From contig CAJOLZ010000005.1 in assembly GCA_905235575.1 (NCBI GenBank), forward strand, positions 84,818 through 148,817: a stretch of DNA of 64,000 bases. The letters are read 5' to 3'. This stretch comes from an uncultured Bacteroidaceae bacterium. GTDB taxonomy: Bacteria > Bacteroidota > Bacteroidia > Bacteroidales > Bacteroidaceae. This document shows positions 18,934 through 28,710 of the stretch, in pieces. Within the stretch, counting starts at the first letter, position 1. Every line of letters starts with the position of its first letter. The notes under the pieces are model-generated. The model did not search any database. It was given only the letters and a program-made list of their open reading frames with translations, and was not told where the DNA came from. A program made the translations under genes and the position numbers.

Positions 18934-19598
18934 CCAGCGCCCGAGCCATCCTCTTTGACATGGACGGCGTGCTCTTCGATTCGATGCCCAACCACGCCTA
19001 TTCGTGGAGCCATGCCATGACGCAGTTCGGGCTGGTCATGACCGAAGAAGAAGCCTACATCAACGAGGGGCGAACAGGCAGCGGTACCATCAACATACTG
19101 GCGCAACGCTTCTGGCACCGCGATGCTACCGAGGAAGAAAAGGTACGCATCTACAAGGCCAAGACAGATATGTTCAACACGCTCCCGCCCGTCAAACCCA
19201 TGGCGGGAGCGCACGAACTGCTGGAAACTGTAAAGGCAGCCGGAAAGAAAATCGTGCTCGTCACAGGCAGTGCACAGGCCTCGGTGCTCAACAATCTGGA
19301 ACACCACTTCCCCGGCTACTTCAGCGTAGATCTGATGGTTACGGGCTCAGACGTGAAACACGGCAAACCACAGCCCGAGCCTTATCTGATGGCGCTTCGC
19401 AAGGCCGGCATCACAGCGTCCGAAGCCATCGTCATCGAGAACGCCCCACTCGGAGTTGCCTCCGCCCATGCTGCAGGCATCTTCACCGTAGCTGCCAACA
19501 CAGGCCCTCTGCCCGACGCAATGCTACGCGATGCCGGAGCCGACGTGGTGCTGCCCAATCTTTTCGAAGTGGCACGCTATCTGCAGGAACTCGACTGA
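18930..19598 (+). CDS. HAD-superfamily phosphatase/beta-phosphoglucomutase-like protein
   Basis: A 222-residue HAD hydrolase of subfamily IA. Motif I is [12 protein letters not shown] (nucleophile and acid Asp), motif II is VTGSAQ, the lysine is in [10 protein letters not shown], and motif III is [16 protein letters not shown], with Glu-Asn in place of the common Glu-Asp. A helical cap lies between residues 18 and 85. The substrate is probably a sugar phosphate, inferred from overlap with pgi by 4 nt and from the family; it could be a phosphoglucomutase or a detoxifying phosphatase. Confidence 0.85.
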   Translation: MTSARAILFDMDGVLFDSMPNHAYSWSHAMTQFGLVMTEEEAYINEGRTGSGTINILAQRFWHRDATEEEKVRIYKAKTDMFNTLPPVKPMAGAHELLETVKAAGKKIVLVTGSAQASVLNNLEHHFPGYFSVDLMVTGSDVKHGKPQPEPYLMALRKAGITASEAIVIENAPLGVASAHAAGIFTVAANTGPLPDAMLRDAGADVVLPNLFEVARYLQELD

Positions 19599-19637
19599 AT
19601 CGGGTAATCAGCTTCTAATACAGTTCGGGTAAAAAAA

Positions 19638-19717
19638 CGCACCACGCTGCGACGACTGTCGCAGCGTGGTGCGTTTCTCATTTCAACGTGGTGCGTCAGG
19701 CGCAGAAGTGCAGTGCG
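19638..19717. repeat. 22-bp-pitch palindromic array D (4 units)
   Basis: Units begin at 19638, 19660, 19682 and 19704 (CGCACCACGCTGCG, CGCAGCGTGGTGCG, TTCAACGTGGTGCG, and a decayed fourth). The first is preceded by an A-run. It sits between two convergent genes and could serve as a bidirectional stem-loop terminator there. Confidence 0.88.
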
Positions 19718-19780
19718 TTCTGCCGACGTTCGAAAGGGAGGGCGCGTCTACCTATATATACATACGCGCGGGCGCGAGCA

Positions 19781-20368
19781 CTATTCCTCTGTTTCTCGCT
19801 CCTTCAACTGCTCAAGCTGGTGCTTCATCTCGTCGCTGAGTTCTATGTCGCCCAGGTCGAGCAACTCGTCGTTCTCGAAGACATGGCTGCCGTCGGGACC
19901 GATGATGAGCAGGAAGGGGGCGTATTCGTCGCTCTCGGGATAGCTCACACAGATGCTGAAATAGAGCTTTCCGTCCTCGTATCTGTTGAAGCGGAGCCCG
20001 TCGAGTATGCCGTATTGGCGGAACTGTGCGGAGAGTCGTGACTGCAGGGTGGCCTTGGTGAGGCGTTTGCTGAAGAAGTCGTGTCCGTCGCGGGTAATGT
20101 CGAGCTGATAGAAGTTGTCGACATAGCGCTGCCCGTCTTCGTCGGTGACTATCTCAAGCGAGTCGTCGGGCTGGCGCAGGATGTTATAGACCCATTTGTG
20201 AGAGCCGACCTGCAGGCTGTCCCGCAGACGGAATTCGGGGGTGCGACGCGGCTGTGCCTCGGTGTTCTCAACGGCTGCCGACCGCGTCTCAGTCTGACTT
20301 TGTTTCGGCCCGCAGGCTGTCACGAGACTGGCAAGGAGCACAATGGCTATGACGTTTTTATGATTCAT
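19781..20368 (-). CDS. DUF4738-like lipoprotein
   Basis: A 195-residue lipoprotein of unknown function. The lipobox is LVTAC at residues 15-19, preceded by a hydrophobic segment. The mature part begins with a polar linker (GPKQSQTETRSAAVENTEAQ) and has a compact alpha/beta region with FNRYEDGKLYFSICVSYPESDEY and a charged C-terminal helix. It resembles DUF4738 proteins of Bacteroidales. The start lies 6 nt after the GHL10 gene, so the two form one unit. Confidence 0.7.
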   Translation of the reverse strand: MNHKNVIAIVLLASLVTACGPKQSQTETRSAAVENTEAQPRRTPEFRLRDSLQVGSHKWVYNILRQPDDSLEIVTDEDGQRYVDNFYQLDITRDGHDFFSKRLTKATLQSRLSAQFRQYGILDGLRFNRYEDGKLYFSICVSYPESDEYAPFLLIIGPDGSHVFENDELLDLGDIELSDEMKHQLEQLKERETEE

Positions 20369-20374
20369 AAGCCC

Positions 20375-21856
20375 TCAGAGTTTGATTTTCACTTTCTTTG
20401 CCTTCGATTCGTTCTGCATACGGTCGAGTGCGGTGACCACGTAGGTCCACTTGATGTTGCCGCCCTGATATCCGAGGGCAAGCATGGTCTGGTTTGTGAT
20501 GGCTACGATGTGCGAAGGGTCTTCGAGGTTGACTTTTTCGCCCGGATAGAAGCGATATACGACATAGCGCGTGGCCACATCGAGTTCGTTTCGGGTCTTG
20601 GGTGCGCTCCAGCAGAGGACCTTGCCCTGATCGGTCCAGATGACAGCGGTCTTGCGGGGCTTGCCAGGCGCCTTCTTGTCTATCCATGGCATGAGGGGTT
20701 GCAGGGCCGGTGTGCTATGGAATTGCTGGCGCAGCACGGTGGCATAGTTGGAGGGGTTGGCGACGACGGCGGCTGCGTACCACTGGCAACTGCCCTGAAT
20801 GCCGGGCAGTGTGCGTTGCAGCTGATATTTGCGGTACTGCTGGTGTATCTGCGGATTCTCGGGGTCGGGGAACTTGACGGTGCGTTCCACGTCTTGACCG
20901 ATGTAGAGAGGACGCTTGCCGGCATGTTCGCTCCACCAGCGGATGAGTGTCTCGTAGTCAGCAGCCTTGTTGCCTATCTCCCAGTATATCTGCGGGATGT
21001 TGTAGTCCACCCATTCTTCGTCCACCCACTTGAGTACGTCGGCATAGAGGTCGTCATAGTTCTGGAGTCCGTTGGTGATGCTTCCGTTGGGGTCGCTGCG
21101 CTGGTTGCGATAGATGCCGAAAGGCGCTACGCCGAACTTCACCCATGGTTTGACGGCGCGGAGGCTCTCGTGCAGTTGCTTGACGAAGAGGTTGACATTG
21201 TTGCGTCGCCAGTCGCCTCGGTTCATGCCTTCGCCGTAGAGGGTATAGCTGTTGTCGTCGGGAATGGCGAGTCCGGCCACGGGATAGGGATAGAAGTAGT
21301 CGTCGATGTGAAGGCCGTCGACGTCATATCGGCGCACGATGTCGCATGCCACGCGGCATATCCACTCGCGGTTTTCAGGTCTTCCGGGGTCGAAAAGGAT
21401 GAGTCCGTCGTAATCGAGAAACATCTGTGGATTGCGCAGATAGGGATGGTTGGCGGCGAGCATGGTGGTGCCTTTTGTCTTGGCCCGATAGGGGTTAATC
21501 CATGCGTGGAGCTCCATGCCGCGGGCGTGGCATTGCTCGATCATCCACTGCAGGGGGTCCCAGTAGGGGTTGGGCGGCGTGCCCTGCTGTCCGGTGAGAT
21601 AGCGGCTCCAGGGCTCGAGCTCGCTGGGGTATAGGGCATCTCCCTCGACGCGCACCTGGAAGAAGATGGCGTTGATGCCGTCCTTCTGCAGTTCGTCGAG
21701 CTGTTGTGTGAGGGTGCGCTGGATGCGGTCGCGACCCACTCCCTGAAATTGTCCGTTTACACTCTGAATCCAGGCTCCGCGGAACTCTCGTTTGGGGTTC
21801 TGAGCCATCACGCCTGCTGCTACGAGGAGCAGCAAAAAGATTAGTTTGCGTCTCAT
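20375..21856 (-). CDS. GHL10-type glycoside hydrolase-like protein (DUF187), copy 1
   Basis: A 493-residue secreted protein: signal peptide (MRRKLIFLLLLVAAGVMAQ), then a TIM-barrel GHL10 domain with REFRGAWIQSV, INAIFFQVR, HARGMELHAWINPYRA, YDVDGLHIDDYFYP (likely acidic active-site residues) and WVDYNIPQIYWE, then a C-terminal fibronectin-III-like segment of about 90 residues. Family members (including YngK of Bacillus) are thought to act on polysaccharides, but specificity is unknown. It heads a two-gene unit with the DUF4738 lipoprotein. A paralogue lies at 27212. Confidence 0.86.
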   Translation of the reverse strand: MRRKLIFLLLLVAAGVMAQNPKREFRGAWIQSVNGQFQGVGRDRIQRTLTQQLDELQKDGINAIFFQVRVEGDALYPSELEPWSRYLTGQQGTPPNPYWDPLQWMIEQCHARGMELHAWINPYRAKTKGTTMLAANHPYLRNPQMFLDYDGLILFDPGRPENREWICRVACDIVRRYDVDGLHIDDYFYPYPVAGLAIPDDNSYTLYGEGMNRGDWRRNNVNLFVKQLHESLRAVKPWVKFGVAPFGIYRNQRSDPNGSITNGLQNYDDLYADVLKWVDEEWVDYNIPQIYWEIGNKAADYETLIRWWSEHAGKRPLYIGQDVERTVKFPDPENPQIHQQYRKYQLQRTLPGIQGSCQWYAAAVVANPSNYATVLRQQFHSTPALQPLMPWIDKKAPGKPRKTAVIWTDQGKVLCWSAPKTRNELDVATRYVVYRFYPGEKVNLEDPSHIVAITNQTMLALGYQGGNIKWTYVVTALDRMQNESKAKKVKIKL

Positions 21857-21863
21857 AATGCCA

Positions 21864-21871
21864 CAAATTTA
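21864..21871 (-). promoter_or_regulatory. -7 box of GHL10 copy 1
   Basis: TAAATTTG on the minus strand, only 7 nt before ATG 21856, implies a very short leader. Confidence 0.5.
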
Positions 21872-21914
21872 CGTATTTTTTTTCACATTGTCCCGTGGTT
21901 AGCCAAACATTTTA

Positions 21915-21922
21915 TAATTTTG
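21915..21922 (+). promoter_or_regulatory. Possible -7 box of uvrA
   Basis: TAATTTTG is the only TAnnTTTG match upstream of uvrA on the plus strand. If used, the leader would be about 200 nt and would contain palindromic array E. Confidence 0.4.
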
Positions 21923-22001
21923 TATTCAAAATCGCGCAGCACGGAAGTCTGCACGGGCTGTATGCACCTCTCGGGAGGATGCTCGGCAGAAATGTTAAAA
22001 A

Positions 22002-22081
22002 CGCAACGTGGTGCGACAGCCATCGCAACGTGGTGCGACGGGCAACGCAGCGTGGTGCGACAAGCCGAAAAGCACGGTGCG
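22002..22081. repeat. 22-bp-pitch palindromic array E (4 units)
   Basis: Units begin at 22002, 22024, 22046 and 22068: CGCAACGTGGTGCG twice, CGCAGCGTGGTGCG, AAAAGCACGGTGCG. The array lies between divergent genes, directly upstream of uvrA, so it cannot be a terminator of either. Confidence 0.9.
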
Positions 22082-22127
22082 CCGAAAACCCATCGCTTCC
22101 GGACCTGCGAGAAACGACGAACGACTC

Positions 22128-25028
22128 ATGTCTATGACCAAGAATAAAGAGAAAGAAAACGACTATATAGAACTGCGCGGTGTGAGGGTGAACAACCTGA
22201 AAAACATCTCACTGCGCATTCCCCGCAACAAGCTGGTGGTGGTGACTGGCCTGAGCGGTTCGGGCAAGAGTAGCCTTGCCTTCGACACCCTGTATGCCGA
22301 GGGTCAGCGGCGCTATGTGGAAAGTCTCAGCTCGTATGCGCGCCAGTTCATGGGTCGCATGAACAAACCCGAGTGCGACTTCATCAAGGGCATCCCGCCC
22401 GCCATCGCCATCGAACAGAAGGTGTCGAGCCGCAATCCGCGCAGTACGGTGGGCACCAGCACCGAAATATATGAGTACCTGCGCCTGCTCTACGCACGTG
22501 TGGGACACACGTTTTCGCCCGTGAGCGGACAGGAGGTGAGGCGCCACACCACCGAGGATGTCGTGCAGTTCATGCTGCGTCTGGAGGAGGGAACGCGCAT
22601 GTTGGTCCTCTCCCCCATCCGTTTGCCCGAGGGTCGCACGGCAAAGCAGCAGCTGGAAATATACATGAAGAGCGGCTTTGCGCGCGTGGCCGTAGCAACG
22701 AAACAGGGAGGATGGGACGTGGTGCGCATCGAGGACTACACGGCCACGGGAGAGACCTCCGACGCATCGGCCGAGGGTCTGTCTCTGGTGATAGACCGAC
22801 TGACGGCCTCGCCCTCGAAAGAGACCATAGCCAGACTGGTGGATTCGGCCGAGACGGCTTTCTACGAGGGACATGGCGAGTGCTGCCTCCACCTGCCGGA
22901 AACGGGCGCGACCGAGACGTTCAGCACGCGCTTCGAAGCCGACGGCATCACGTTCGAGGAGCCTTCGGACAACCTGTTCGCCTTCAACTCGCCCATCGGC
23001 GCCTGTCCCGAATGCGAGGGTTTCGGCCGCATCGTGGGCATCGACGAACACCTGGTGATACCGAACAGCGCACTGAGCGTCTACGACGGAGCCGTGATGT
23101 GCTGGCGCGGCGAGAAACTGGGCGAATGGAAAAATTGGTTCATCCGCCTCAATTCGGAGCGCGGATTCCCCATTTTCAAACCCTATTTCGAACTGACACA
23201 GGAGGAGAAAGACTGGCTCTGGCACGGCACTTTCCCCAACTCGCTCAGCGACGAGCAGAAGCAACTCAAGCCTGAGGAAAAGGAATGGGGCTTGCTGAGC
23301 ATTGACGCTTTTTTCGACTATCTGCGCGAGGGCCAATACAAGATTCAGAACCGCGTGATGCTGGCCCGCTATCGGGGCAAGACACTCTGTCCCAAATGCC
23401 ACGGCCGACGACTGCGGCCCGAAGCAAACTACGTCAAGGTGGCGGGGCGAACGATTACCGAATTGGTGGAGATGCCCATCGCCGAACTGATACAGTGGGA
23501 CGTGCTGGGAAGCCCCTCGTCGCTGCCCGAGCATGAGGAGAAGGTGGCTCACCGACTGATTGTGGAGATTCGGAACCGCCTGCAATTCCTGCTCGACGTG
23601 GGACTGGGCTACCTCACCCTCAACCGACTGAGCAACACACTGTCGGGCGGTGAGAGCCAGCGCATCAACCTGGCCACCAGTCTGGGAAGCAGCCTGGTGG
23701 GAAGCCTCTACATACTGGACGAACCAAGCATCGGCCTACACAGCCGCGACACGCAACGTCTCATCAAGGTGCTGCGACAACTGCGCGACCTGGGCAACAC
23801 GGTCATCGTGGTGGAACACGACGAGGAAATAATGCGTGCCGCAGACTGGCTCATCGACATCGGGCCTGAAGCAGGACGACTGGGCGGAGAAATTGTCTAC
23901 GAAGGTAGTCCGAATCCGGGCAAGACGGCAAAAAAGAACATGAAATCGCACACCCTGGCCTATCTGACAGGGGTGGAAAACATAGATATTCCGCAGCACC
24001 GACGGCCGTGGAACAACTATATCGAAGTAAAAGGTGCAAGAGCTAACAACCTGAAAGGCATCGATGTGCGCTTCCCGCTCAACGTGATGACCTGCGTGAC
24101 AGGCGTCAGCGGTAGCGGCAAGAGTAGCCTCGTGCGTGACATCTTCTACAACGCACTGAAACGACAACTTGACGAGGTGGCCGACCGTCCCGGGGAGTTC
24201 CTCGGGCTGGAGGGAGACGTGAAGATGGTGCAAGCCGTGGAATTCGTGGACCAGAACTCCATAGGGAAAAGCTCGCGCTCAAATCCTGTAACGTACATAA
24301 AAGCCTGGGACGAGATACGTAAACTCTTCGCAGCGCAACCTCTGGCACGCCAGACAAGCCTCACGGCAGGACACTTCAGCTTCAACACCGAAGGCGGACG
24401 ATGTGAGGAATGCAAGGGCGAGGGCACCGTAACCATCGAAATGCAGTTCATGGCCGACCTTGTGCTCGAATGCGAAAGCTGTCACGGACAGCGCTTCAAA
24501 CCAGAAATATTGGAGGTGTACTTCGAAGGACAGAACGTAAACGATGTTCTGAACATGACAGTGAACCAAGCCGTGGAATTCTTCGGAAAACATCAACAAA
24601 AACGTATCGTCTCGATGTTGAAACCCCTGCAAGACGTCGGACTGGGCTACATAAAGCTGGGACAAAGCAGCAGCACGCTGTCGGGAGGCGAAAACCAAAG
24701 GGTGAAACTGGCCTACTATCTGGGGATGGAAAAGCACCGCCCCACCCTCTTCATCTTTGACGAGCCTACCACGGGACTGCATCCTCACGACATCCATCGG
24801 CTCATGGAAAGCTTTGACAGCCTGATAACTCGCGGACACACCGTCGTCATCATCGAGCACAACATGGATGTCATCAAGTGTGCCGACCATGTAATAGACC
24901 TCGGTCCGGAGGGAGGAGACCGCGGTGGAGAGCTCATCGCCAGCGGTACACCCGAAAAAATAGCCCTGTGCAACCGAAGCTACACAGGGCAATTCCTATC
25001 GGGGAAACTCGAAACGTCTCAGAAATAA
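22128..25028 (+). CDS. uvrA: UvrA, excinuclease ABC subunit A
   Basis: A 966-residue nucleotide-excision-repair damage sensor with two ABC ATPase modules. Module 1 has Walker [16 protein letters not shown] (about residue 40), a zinc-finger pair (CPECEGFG and CPKCHGRR), [12 protein letters not shown] and [11 protein letters not shown]. Module 2 has [13 protein letters not shown], the finger CEECKGEG...[20 protein letters not shown] and [11 protein letters not shown]. The insert for UvrB binding appears present from its length, so this is the canonical class I protein. ATG 22128 or 22134 fits; the open frame back to 22008 is only repeat array translated. Confidence 0.95.
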   Translation: MSMTKNKEKENDYIELRGVRVNNLKNISLRIPRNKLVVVTGLSGSGKSSLAFDTLYAEGQRRYVESLSSYARQFMGRMNKPECDFIKGIPPAIAIEQKVSSRNPRSTVGTSTEIYEYLRLLYARVGHTFSPVSGQEVRRHTTEDVVQFMLRLEEGTRMLVLSPIRLPEGRTAKQQLEIYMKSGFARVAVATKQGGWDVVRIEDYTATGETSDASAEGLSLVIDRLTASPSKETIARLVDSAETAFYEGHGECCLHLPETGATETFSTRFEADGITFEEPSDNLFAFNSPIGACPECEGFGRIVGIDEHLVIPNSALSVYDGAVMCWRGEKLGEWKNWFIRLNSERGFPIFKPYFELTQEEKDWLWHGTFPNSLSDEQKQLKPEEKEWGLLSIDAFFDYLREGQYKIQNRVMLARYRGKTLCPKCHGRRLRPEANYVKVAGRTITELVEMPIAELIQWDVLGSPSSLPEHEEKVAHRLIVEIRNRLQFLLDVGLGYLTLNRLSNTLSGGESQRINLATSLGSSLVGSLYILDEPSIGLHSRDTQRLIKVLRQLRDLGNTVIVVEHDEEIMRAADWLIDIGPEAGRLGGEIVYEGSPNPGKTAKKNMKSHTLAYLTGVENIDIPQHRRPWNNYIEVKGARANNLKGIDVRFPLNVMTCVTGVSGSGKSSLVRDIFYNALKRQLDEVADRPGEFLGLEGDVKMVQAVEFVDQNSIGKSSRSNPVTYIKAWDEIRKLFAAQPLARQTSLTAGHFSFNTEGGRCEECKGEGTVTIEMQFMADLVLECESCHGQRFKPEILEVYFEGQNVNDVLNMTVNQAVEFFGKHQQKRIVSMLKPLQDVGLGYIKLGQSSSTLSGGENQRVKLAYYLGMEKHRPTLFIFDEPTTGLHPHDIHRLMESFDSLITRGHTVVIIEHNMDVIKCADHVIDLGPEGGDRGGELIASGTPEKIALCNRSYTGQFLSGKLETSQK

Positions 25029-25498
25029 AAGCCGAAGCCAAGCTTCAGACCCACCTTGCTGCCGTCAGAGAACTTGTTCAGGCAGAGGTCATAATAGACT
25101 GCCGGCTCGATGCTCACATAGTGGTTCAGGTAGAAGCAGTATCCCATCTCGGGCGTCAGCTGCAGGTAATTGAAGTTCGGTTCGCGGTGCTCATACTGCA
25201 CACCCATGTTCATGTAGAGTCCGTTCTGCATGATGTAGTAGCGAAGTCCGGCACCCATCTTCACGTTGTCGATGCTCTTGTACTGATGCTCATATCCGAA
25301 GCGGCCATACACCATCCATGCATCCTCAAAGAAGTAACCACCCGTGACCTGCAGGCCGAGGGATAGTTTCTGATCCTTGCCGTATGAAAGGTCAAGACCC
25401 GTGAGCGAGGTGTTCAGATAGGACGTGAACTTCTCGAACTGCGCCGAGGCACTGAGCGAAACCACTGCCAACAGCAACGTCAACAAACTTTTCTTCAT
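25019..25498 (-). CDS. Small outer-membrane beta-barrel protein
   Basis: A 159-residue protein with a signal peptide (MKKSLLTLLLAVVSLSASAQ) and alternating aromatic/hydrophobic beta-strands ending in LGFGFYF, typical of small eight-strand porin-like barrels (OmpX/OmpW type). No enzymatic motif is seen. An in-frame ATG at 25504 is also possible. Its 3' end overlaps the convergent uvrA gene by 10 bp. Function unknown. Confidence 0.75.
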   Translation of the reverse strand: MKKSLLTLLLAVVSLSASAQFEKFTSYLNTSLTGLDLSYGKDQKLSLGLQVTGGYFFEDAWMVYGRFGYEHQYKSIDNVKMGAGLRYYIMQNGLYMNMGVQYEHREPNFNYLQLTPEMGYCFYLNHYVSIEPAVYYDLCLNKFSDGSKVGLKLGFGFYF

Positions 25499-25547
25499 AG
25501 TCATATTCGTTTTGGGGTTAATATTATCATTCGTTTCTAATCTGCCA

Positions 25548-25587
25548 CAAAGGTACGATTAAGTAAGCGGAAAAACAAATTTATTTG
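25548..25587 (-). promoter_or_regulatory. Promoter of small outer-membrane protein gene
   Basis: TACCTTTG (25555-25548) is preceded by CGCTTACTTAATCG and by the palindrome CAAATTTATTTG (25576-25587), whose arm falls at the -33 box. The layout matches the hisG and slyD promoters. Confidence 0.6.
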
Positions 25588-25659
25588 CCCTTTTCCGCAG
25601 AAGTGCCCTCAGAGATTTCATTGAGCCAGCTTTGGTTTGAAAGACTTCAGCACAGTGCT

Positions 25660-27111
25660 TCACTTTTGTCTGCATTTCCGTACAAATAACAATGCCAGCA
25701 GCAACGTGAATGTTCCTCCGAGAATGCTGCTGAGCGTCAATGACAGACCAAATCCTTCGGATGCCACCAGTATATAGGTGCTGCATACCATCGTCATGAA
25801 GAGTCCCGGTATCAACGTCACCCAATAGCACTTACCCTGACGCATGAGCCACATCGTGATGGCCCAAAATGTAAATACGGAAAGAGTCTGATTGGACCAT
25901 GCGAAGTATCGCCAGATGACTTGGAAGTCGACAAAGAAGAGCAGTATGCTGATGGCAAAGATAGGCAGGCAGAGCATCAGGCGCTTGATGATGCGGTCTT
26001 GCTTCACCTTCAGGAAGTCTGCCGCAATGAGACGGGCACAGCGCAACGCCGTGTCGCCCGACGTAAGCGGAGCTGCCACCACACCAAGGATGGCCAATAT
26101 GGCTCCCACACTGCCCAGCCACGAATGGCATATCTGGCTGACCACAAGTCCGGGGTTCATCTTGCCCGAGACAGGGTCAGTCATAGCTGTGAGGAGTTTC
26201 TCGTAGGGAGTATTGCCTGCAACGTCAAGCTGATTGGCAAAGGTGATGGCTGCGGCTGCCCAGATGAGTGCCACGAAGCCTTCTGTAATCATTGCTCCAT
26301 AGAAGATGCGACGTCCCATACGTTCGTTCTTCATGCAGCGTGCCATCATGGGGCTCTGTGTTGCGTGGAATCCACTCACGGCTCCGCAGGCAATGGTGAT
26401 GCACAGTCCCGGGAAGATGGGTACAGCGCTGTGAGGATGATGGTTCGCAAATGCGTCCGTCACTTCAGGCATCCATACGCCACCATGCACGAAGACGCCT
26501 CCCAGCACACCCACCGCCATCACCAGCAAGGCAAATCCGAAAAGCGGATAGATACGGCCGATGAGTGCATCAATGGGCAACAGGGTGGCCATGATGTAGT
26601 AGGCAAAGACGATGACAATCCATATATTGGCCGTGATTCCCCAGTTGCTTGTCATGGCAGCAAGCAGGGTGGCAGGCGTCTGCGCAAACACTGTTCCCAC
26701 CAGAACCATCAGCACGAGCGACAGCACACGCATCACCTGCCGCGCCGTCATACCCAGTTCGTCACCGATAATCTCGGGGAGCGAGGCACCGCCACGGCGC
26801 AGCGATATCATGCCACTGAAGAAGTCATGCACGGCTCCACCGAAGATGCAGCCCAGAACTATCCACAGATAGGCTGCCGGTCCGTACAGGATGCCCAGGA
26901 TGGCTCCAAAGATTGGACCCGTGCCGGCAATATTCAGAAACTGGATGAGAAAAACCTTCCACGATGACATTGGAATATAGTCCACACCGTCGTTTTTCGT
27001 GAAACAGGGTGTACGGCGAGAGGGGTCGACACCGAAGATATGCTCCATGAACTTTCCATAGAACAGATAGCCAGCCAAAAGCATCAGGAGCGAGACACAA
27101 AATGTAATCAT
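25660..27111 (-). CDS. cstA: CstA family carbon starvation / pyruvate-type transporter (short form)
   Basis: A 483-residue inner-membrane protein with about 12 predicted membrane segments. The N-terminal family block includes DYIPMSSWKVFLIQF, IAGTGPIFGAILGILYGP and GAVHDFFSGMISLRRGGASLPEI. Relatives import peptides or pyruvate when carbon is scarce. It lacks the roughly 200 C-terminal residues of E. coli CstA, as is common in Bacteroidetes. It is a single-gene unit, divergent from GHL10 copy 2. Confidence 0.9.
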   Translation of the reverse strand: MITFCVSLLMLLAGYLFYGKFMEHIFGVDPSRRTPCFTKNDGVDYIPMSSWKVFLIQFLNIAGTGPIFGAILGILYGPAAYLWIVLGCIFGGAVHDFFSGMISLRRGGASLPEIIGDELGMTARQVMRVLSLVLMVLVGTVFAQTPATLLAAMTSNWGITANIWIVIVFAYYIMATLLPIDALIGRIYPLFGFALLVMAVGVLGGVFVHGGVWMPEVTDAFANHHPHSAVPIFPGLCITIACGAVSGFHATQSPMMARCMKNERMGRRIFYGAMITEGFVALIWAAAAITFANQLDVAGNTPYEKLLTAMTDPVSGKMNPGLVVSQICHSWLGSVGAILAILGVVAAPLTSGDTALRCARLIAADFLKVKQDRIIKRLMLCLPIFAISILLFFVDFQVIWRYFAWSNQTLSVFTFWAITMWLMRQGKCYWVTLIPGLFMTMVCSTYILVASEGFGLSLTLSSILGGTFTLLLALLFVRKCRQK

Positions 27112-27169
27112 TGACGCGTTTTTGAGTATTTGTTTTTTTCAGATGCTAAATTGCGATTGTTTTGCAATG

Positions 27170-27177
27170 CAAAATTA
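27170..27177 (-). promoter_or_regulatory. -7 box of cstA
   Basis: TAATTTTG on the minus strand lies about 58 nt before ATG 27111. Confidence 0.5.
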
Positions 27178-27199
27178 CTAATATTTCATCATTTATTCG

Positions 27200-27207
27200 T
27201 AAATTTG
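27200..27207 (+). promoter_or_regulatory. -7 box of GHL10 copy 2
   Basis: TAAATTTG, preceded by ATTTATTCG as in other promoters here, ends 4 nt before ATG 27212. Translation may therefore begin at ATG 27224. Confidence 0.55.
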
Positions 27208-27211
27208 TAGC

Positions 27212-28687
27212 ATGAAATATGTCATGACGCTTCTTTTTGCCGCAATCCTCGCCCTCGTCCCCACGTCGGCGCAGGATATATTCTCCCCTACTATCCCTGC
27301 CCCCAAACGTGAAGTGCGCGCCGTATGGCTTACTACGTTGAGCGGACTCGACTGGCCCAAGACCAAGGCCACAAATGCCAAGACGGCCCAGCAACAGCAA
27401 ACCGAGTTGTGTCGGATTCTGGACCAGCTGCAACAATGCGGCATAAACACCGTTTTCTTTCAGACGCGCATCCGAGGGAGCGTGTTGTATCCGAGTCAGA
27501 TTGAGCCATGGGATGTGGCCATCTCCGGACAGTTCGGGCGCTCTCCCGGCTACGACCCCCTGAAGTTTGCCATCGACGAGTGTCACCGGCGTGGCATGGA
27601 ACTGCACGCATGGGTAGTCACCATTCCCAGTTTTAAGGTGGAGAACGCACGTAAGATGGGCAAGAAGTCGCTGTTCAGTACGCATCCTGAACTGCTCAAG
27701 AAGTTGGGCGACACCTATTATCTCGACCCAGGTCTACCTGCTTCGGCCGACTATCTCGTGCGCCTTTGTCACGAGATTGTCAGTCTCTACGATGTCGACG
27801 GACTTCATTTCGACTATATCCGCTATCCCGAGAACGCAGCCTCGTTCCCCGATGCTGCCACATTCAAGAAGTATGGGGCTGGAAAGAAGAAAGACCAATG
27901 GAGGCGCGACAACGTGACGAACATCGTGCGCAAGATATACGCGGACACGAAAGCCACCAAACCGTGGGTGCGTGTCAGCTGTTCGCCCGTCGGTAAGTTC
28001 GAGGACCTCAGCCGCTTCTCCGCCCGCGGATGGGCTGCGCTGACCACCGTCCATCAGGATGCGCAGGGATGGTTGCGCGAGGGAATCATGGACATGCTCT
28101 GCCCCATGATGTATTTCGAGGGCGACCACTTCTACCCCTTCGCCGCCGATTGGCAGGAGCGTTCCTATGGCCGCACCGTGGTGCCCGGCCTGGGCATATA
28201 TTTCCTTCACCCCAAAGAGCGCGACTGGGATTGGGGCATCGTGCAGCGTGAGCTATGCTATGTCCGGCAGCAGGGGCTCAGCGGACAGGCCTACTTCCGC
28301 AGCCAGTTCCTCACCGACAACACCAAAGGCATATACTCGTACCTGCAAAACGATTTCTACCCTCATCCCGCACTGATGCCGGCCATGACGTGGCAGCACG
28401 ACCAACGCCCCGCCACACCGCAACTCACCAAGCAGGAACGTCTGCAAGGCATCAACGAACATCTGCAGTGGGCTGCCGTAGAGAACGGTGGAACACCTTG
28501 CCGCTATGCCATCTATGCCAGCCGACAGAAGCCTGTGGACACCGAGGATGTGAACAACCTGCTCACCGTGACGTGGGATACGGACTATACCTACAACCTG
28601 CTCACGAGCACGCTCTACGGCCTGCATCTGGCCGTGACAGCCATCGACCGCTACGGCAACGAGAGCCTGCCGCTGGAGGTTCCCTGA
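27212..28687 (+). CDS. GHL10-type glycoside hydrolase-like protein (DUF187), copy 2
   Basis: A 491-residue secreted protein with a signal peptide (MTLLFAAILALVPTSAQ), a GHL10 barrel (REVRAVWLTTLSGLDWP, INTVFFQTR, CHRRGMELHAWVVT, YDVDGLHFDYIRYPE, IMDMLCPMMYF) and a C-terminal fibronectin-III-like segment. It shares the domain plan of the gene at 20375 but is clearly diverged, so an old duplication or separate acquisition is likely. Substrate unknown. The -7 box ends 4 nt before the listed ATG, so ATG 27224 may be the true start; both keep the signal peptide. Confidence 0.86.
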   Translation: MKYVMTLLFAAILALVPTSAQDIFSPTIPAPKREVRAVWLTTLSGLDWPKTKATNAKTAQQQQTELCRILDQLQQCGINTVFFQTRIRGSVLYPSQIEPWDVAISGQFGRSPGYDPLKFAIDECHRRGMELHAWVVTIPSFKVENARKMGKKSLFSTHPELLKKLGDTYYLDPGLPASADYLVRLCHEIVSLYDVDGLHFDYIRYPENAASFPDAATFKKYGAGKKKDQWRRDNVTNIVRKIYADTKATKPWVRVSCSPVGKFEDLSRFSARGWAALTTVHQDAQGWLREGIMDMLCPMMYFEGDHFYPFAADWQERSYGRTVVPGLGIYFLHPKERDWDWGIVQRELCYVRQQGLSGQAYFRSQFLTDNTKGIYSYLQNDFYPHPALMPAMTWQHDQRPATPQLTKQERLQGINEHLQWAAVENGGTPCRYAIYASRQKPVDTEDVNNLLTVTWDTDYTYNLLTSTLYGLHLAVTAIDRYGNESLPLEVP

Positions 28688-28710
28688 GCCTCTTCCCTCC
28701 CCTTCTTTTC

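Noticed and set aside
22002..22081. CRISPR array
   Set aside because: The 22-bp periodicity superficially resembles a repeat-spacer pattern, but the repeat is a 14-bp palindrome, the linker is only 8 nt and itself semi-conserved, arrays have at most four units, and no cas genes are present.
22008..22127. N-terminal extension of UvrA
   Set aside because: It translates the repeat array; the family start is at ATG 22128 or 22134.
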